From G963422275 sp963422275 (lineage in GTDB: Bacteria > Pseudomonadota > Alphaproteobacteria > Rhodobacterales > Rhodobacteraceae): 64,000 bases of DNA. Under the pieces are notes generated by a model. The model was not told the origin of the DNA. It saw only the letters and a list, made by a program, of their open reading frames with translations, and made no database searches. The stretch covers positions 2,046,001 to 2,110,000 of the forward strand of contig OY729418.1 in assembly GCA_963422275.1 (NCBI GenBank), given 5' to 3'. Position numbers and translations under genes: made by a program. Shown here piece after piece: positions 63,137 through 64,000 of this stretch (position 1 is its first letter; every line of letters begins with the position of its first letter).

Positions 63137-64000
63137 TCATTTTCGAAGATCGGCAAGAGTGTCGCGTGTCGCGTCGATGGCGAGATCTATGTCCGCATCG
63201 GTGTGGGCAAGCGAAACGTACCACAGTCCCCGCTCTATCAAGCGAATGCCGCGCGCCAGCATTCCCCGACAGAACTTGGCATAGAGTTCCCGGTCGAATT
63301 CCAGGACATGATCGTAGCAGGTTGCGAGACTGCGCCTTGAGAAGCCCATGTGAAACATCGGCCCTGGGCCCTGCACTCGAAGGTCCAGATCGAAGTCAGG
63401 TCCAAGCGAGGCAATTTCGTCGCGCAAGCGCGACCCGATGCGCCAGATGTGGCGGTAGCCTTCCGAGTCGTTGCGACCCATCACGTCGATAACCGAGCGT
63501 GCTGCCGCGACGCTGGTATTGTTGCTGTTCATCGTACCGGCGTGATAGACCTCGCCGCGGGCGAGAGCTTCCATGAATCGGGAAGTTCCCGCTAGTGCGC
63601 TAATCGGGAATCCGGCCCCCAGCGCCTTGCCAAAGAGCGCCATGTCTGGAACCACGCCGTAGTGTCCTTGGGCCCCGGAGAGTCCCAGGCGGAATCCCGT
63701 GATGATTTCGTCGAAGACGAGAGCGGTACCGTGGAGATCGCACAGCCTGCGCAGTCCCTCAAGAAAACCGGGGGCCGGCTCAATGCAACCCTGATTGCAC
63801 ATGATTGGCTCGGTAATGACCGCAGCGATTTGGTTTTCGAATGCGTCAAGTGTTGCCTCCACCAGAGCCAGGTCGTTCCATGGCAGCACTATCAAGTCTC
63901 CCGCAAGAGAGGATGGGATTCCGCCTCCCATTGCGACCGGTTGCGGCGGCGTATTCGCTTCGTCGAGAGGTGGATTCACGCTGAACGCGAGATTGTCGAG
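63137..64000 (-). CDS. Class III aminotransferase (glutamate-1-semialdehyde aminomutase-like), partial
   Basis: The frame is open to base 64000, so the N-terminus lies outside the window. The visible C-terminal 287 residues have the PLP-site Asp in VFDEIITGFRLG and the Schiff-base lysine in FGKALGAGFPISA. HAGTMNSNNTSVAAA follows, the HemL-like glycine/asparagine loop. In this non-housekeeping context it is more likely a catabolic transaminase or aminomutase than the HemL of heme synthesis. It lies 259 bases upstream of the M81 peptidase gene on the same strand. The intervening DNA holds nothing I recognise. Confidence 0.88.
   Translation of the reverse strand, partial: LDNLAFSVNPPLDEANTPPQPVAMGGGIPSSLAGDLIVLPWNDLALVEATLDAFENQIAAVITEPIMCNQGCIEPAPGFLEGLRRLCDLHGTALVFDEIITGFRLGLSGAQGHYGVVPDMALFGKALGAGFPISALAGTSRFMEALARGEVYHAGTMNSNNTSVAAARSVIDVMGRNDSEGYRHIWRIGSRLRDEIASLGPDFDLDLRVQGPGPMFHMGFSRRSLATCYDHVLEFDRELYAKFCRGMLARGIRLIERGLWYVSLAHTDADIDLAIDATRDTLADLRK

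Overview
The window looks like a chromosome segment of an alphaproteobacterium, most likely of Rhodobacterales type. The evidence is the gene order tlpA-like/argH/small lipoprotein/lysA, the pair polyprenyl synthase plus a TrmN6-like methyltransferase with a DUF2007 remnant between them, the phaA/phbB pair, and the gltD-gltB order. This is inferred from gene order and protein character, not from a search. The segment carries an unusually high load of broken genes and insertion sequence (IS) remnants.

Layout. 1-9.5 kb is core metabolism: end of a TPR protein, ispE, polyprenyl diphosphate synthase, a TrmN6-like methyltransferase, a DUF465 protein, phbB and phaA, a TlpA-type thioredoxin, argH, a mini-lipoprotein and lysA. 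9.7-14.2 kb is a catabolic cluster: a GlxA/AraC-type regulator divergent from a DapA-like aldolase, a 2-hydroxyacid dehydrogenase and an enolase-superfamily enzyme. 14.2-38.3 kb is a defence and mobile-element island. Decayed units in it are HipA, a toxin/HTH-antitoxin pair fused to recombinase debris, AbiEi/AbiEii, and Vsr with Dcm, plus IS5, IS3, IS110 and IS1595 remnants. Two blocks are intact. The first (24.1-33.2 kb) is a compact five-gene operon: a PD-(D/E)XK-like nuclease, a membrane-anchored coiled-coil protein, a membrane-anchored coiled-coil McrB-like AAA ATPase, a DUF2357/McrC-like protein and an Hsp70-like protein. The second (35.0-37.7 kb) is a near-identical tandem pair of AAA ATPase genes that differ almost only in one short C-terminal segment.

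38.3-45.4 kb returns to core genes: uppP, gltD and gltB, with gltB split by a single frameshift. 45.5-50.9 kb is a graveyard of integrase, IS630 and IS1595 pieces around one intact TbpB-like lipoprotein gene, ending in an intact IS982 with its target duplication. 50.9-57.8 kb is a tight seven-gene operon on the minus strand: an ABC importer binding protein and two permeases, a Gfo/Idh/MocA oxidoreductase, a creatininase-family amidohydrolase, an unrecognised 409-residue protein and an MBL-fold hydrolase. No ATPase gene is seen. 58.0-61.3 kb holds an IS5 scrap, a dispersed repeat, an hsdR remnant and a 1.88-kb IS1595-family element with passenger DNA and a perfect 8-bp target duplication. The window ends with an M81 (MlrC-type) peptidase gene and a partial class III aminotransferase gene.

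How the parts work together. The two catabolic blocks look like uptake and breakdown of small amide or sugar-acid compounds, with substrates unknown. The island is a typical defence hot spot in which most systems have died. The McrB-like/coiled-coil/Hsp70-like operon is the one complete multi-gene system left and is the best candidate for a poorly described function.
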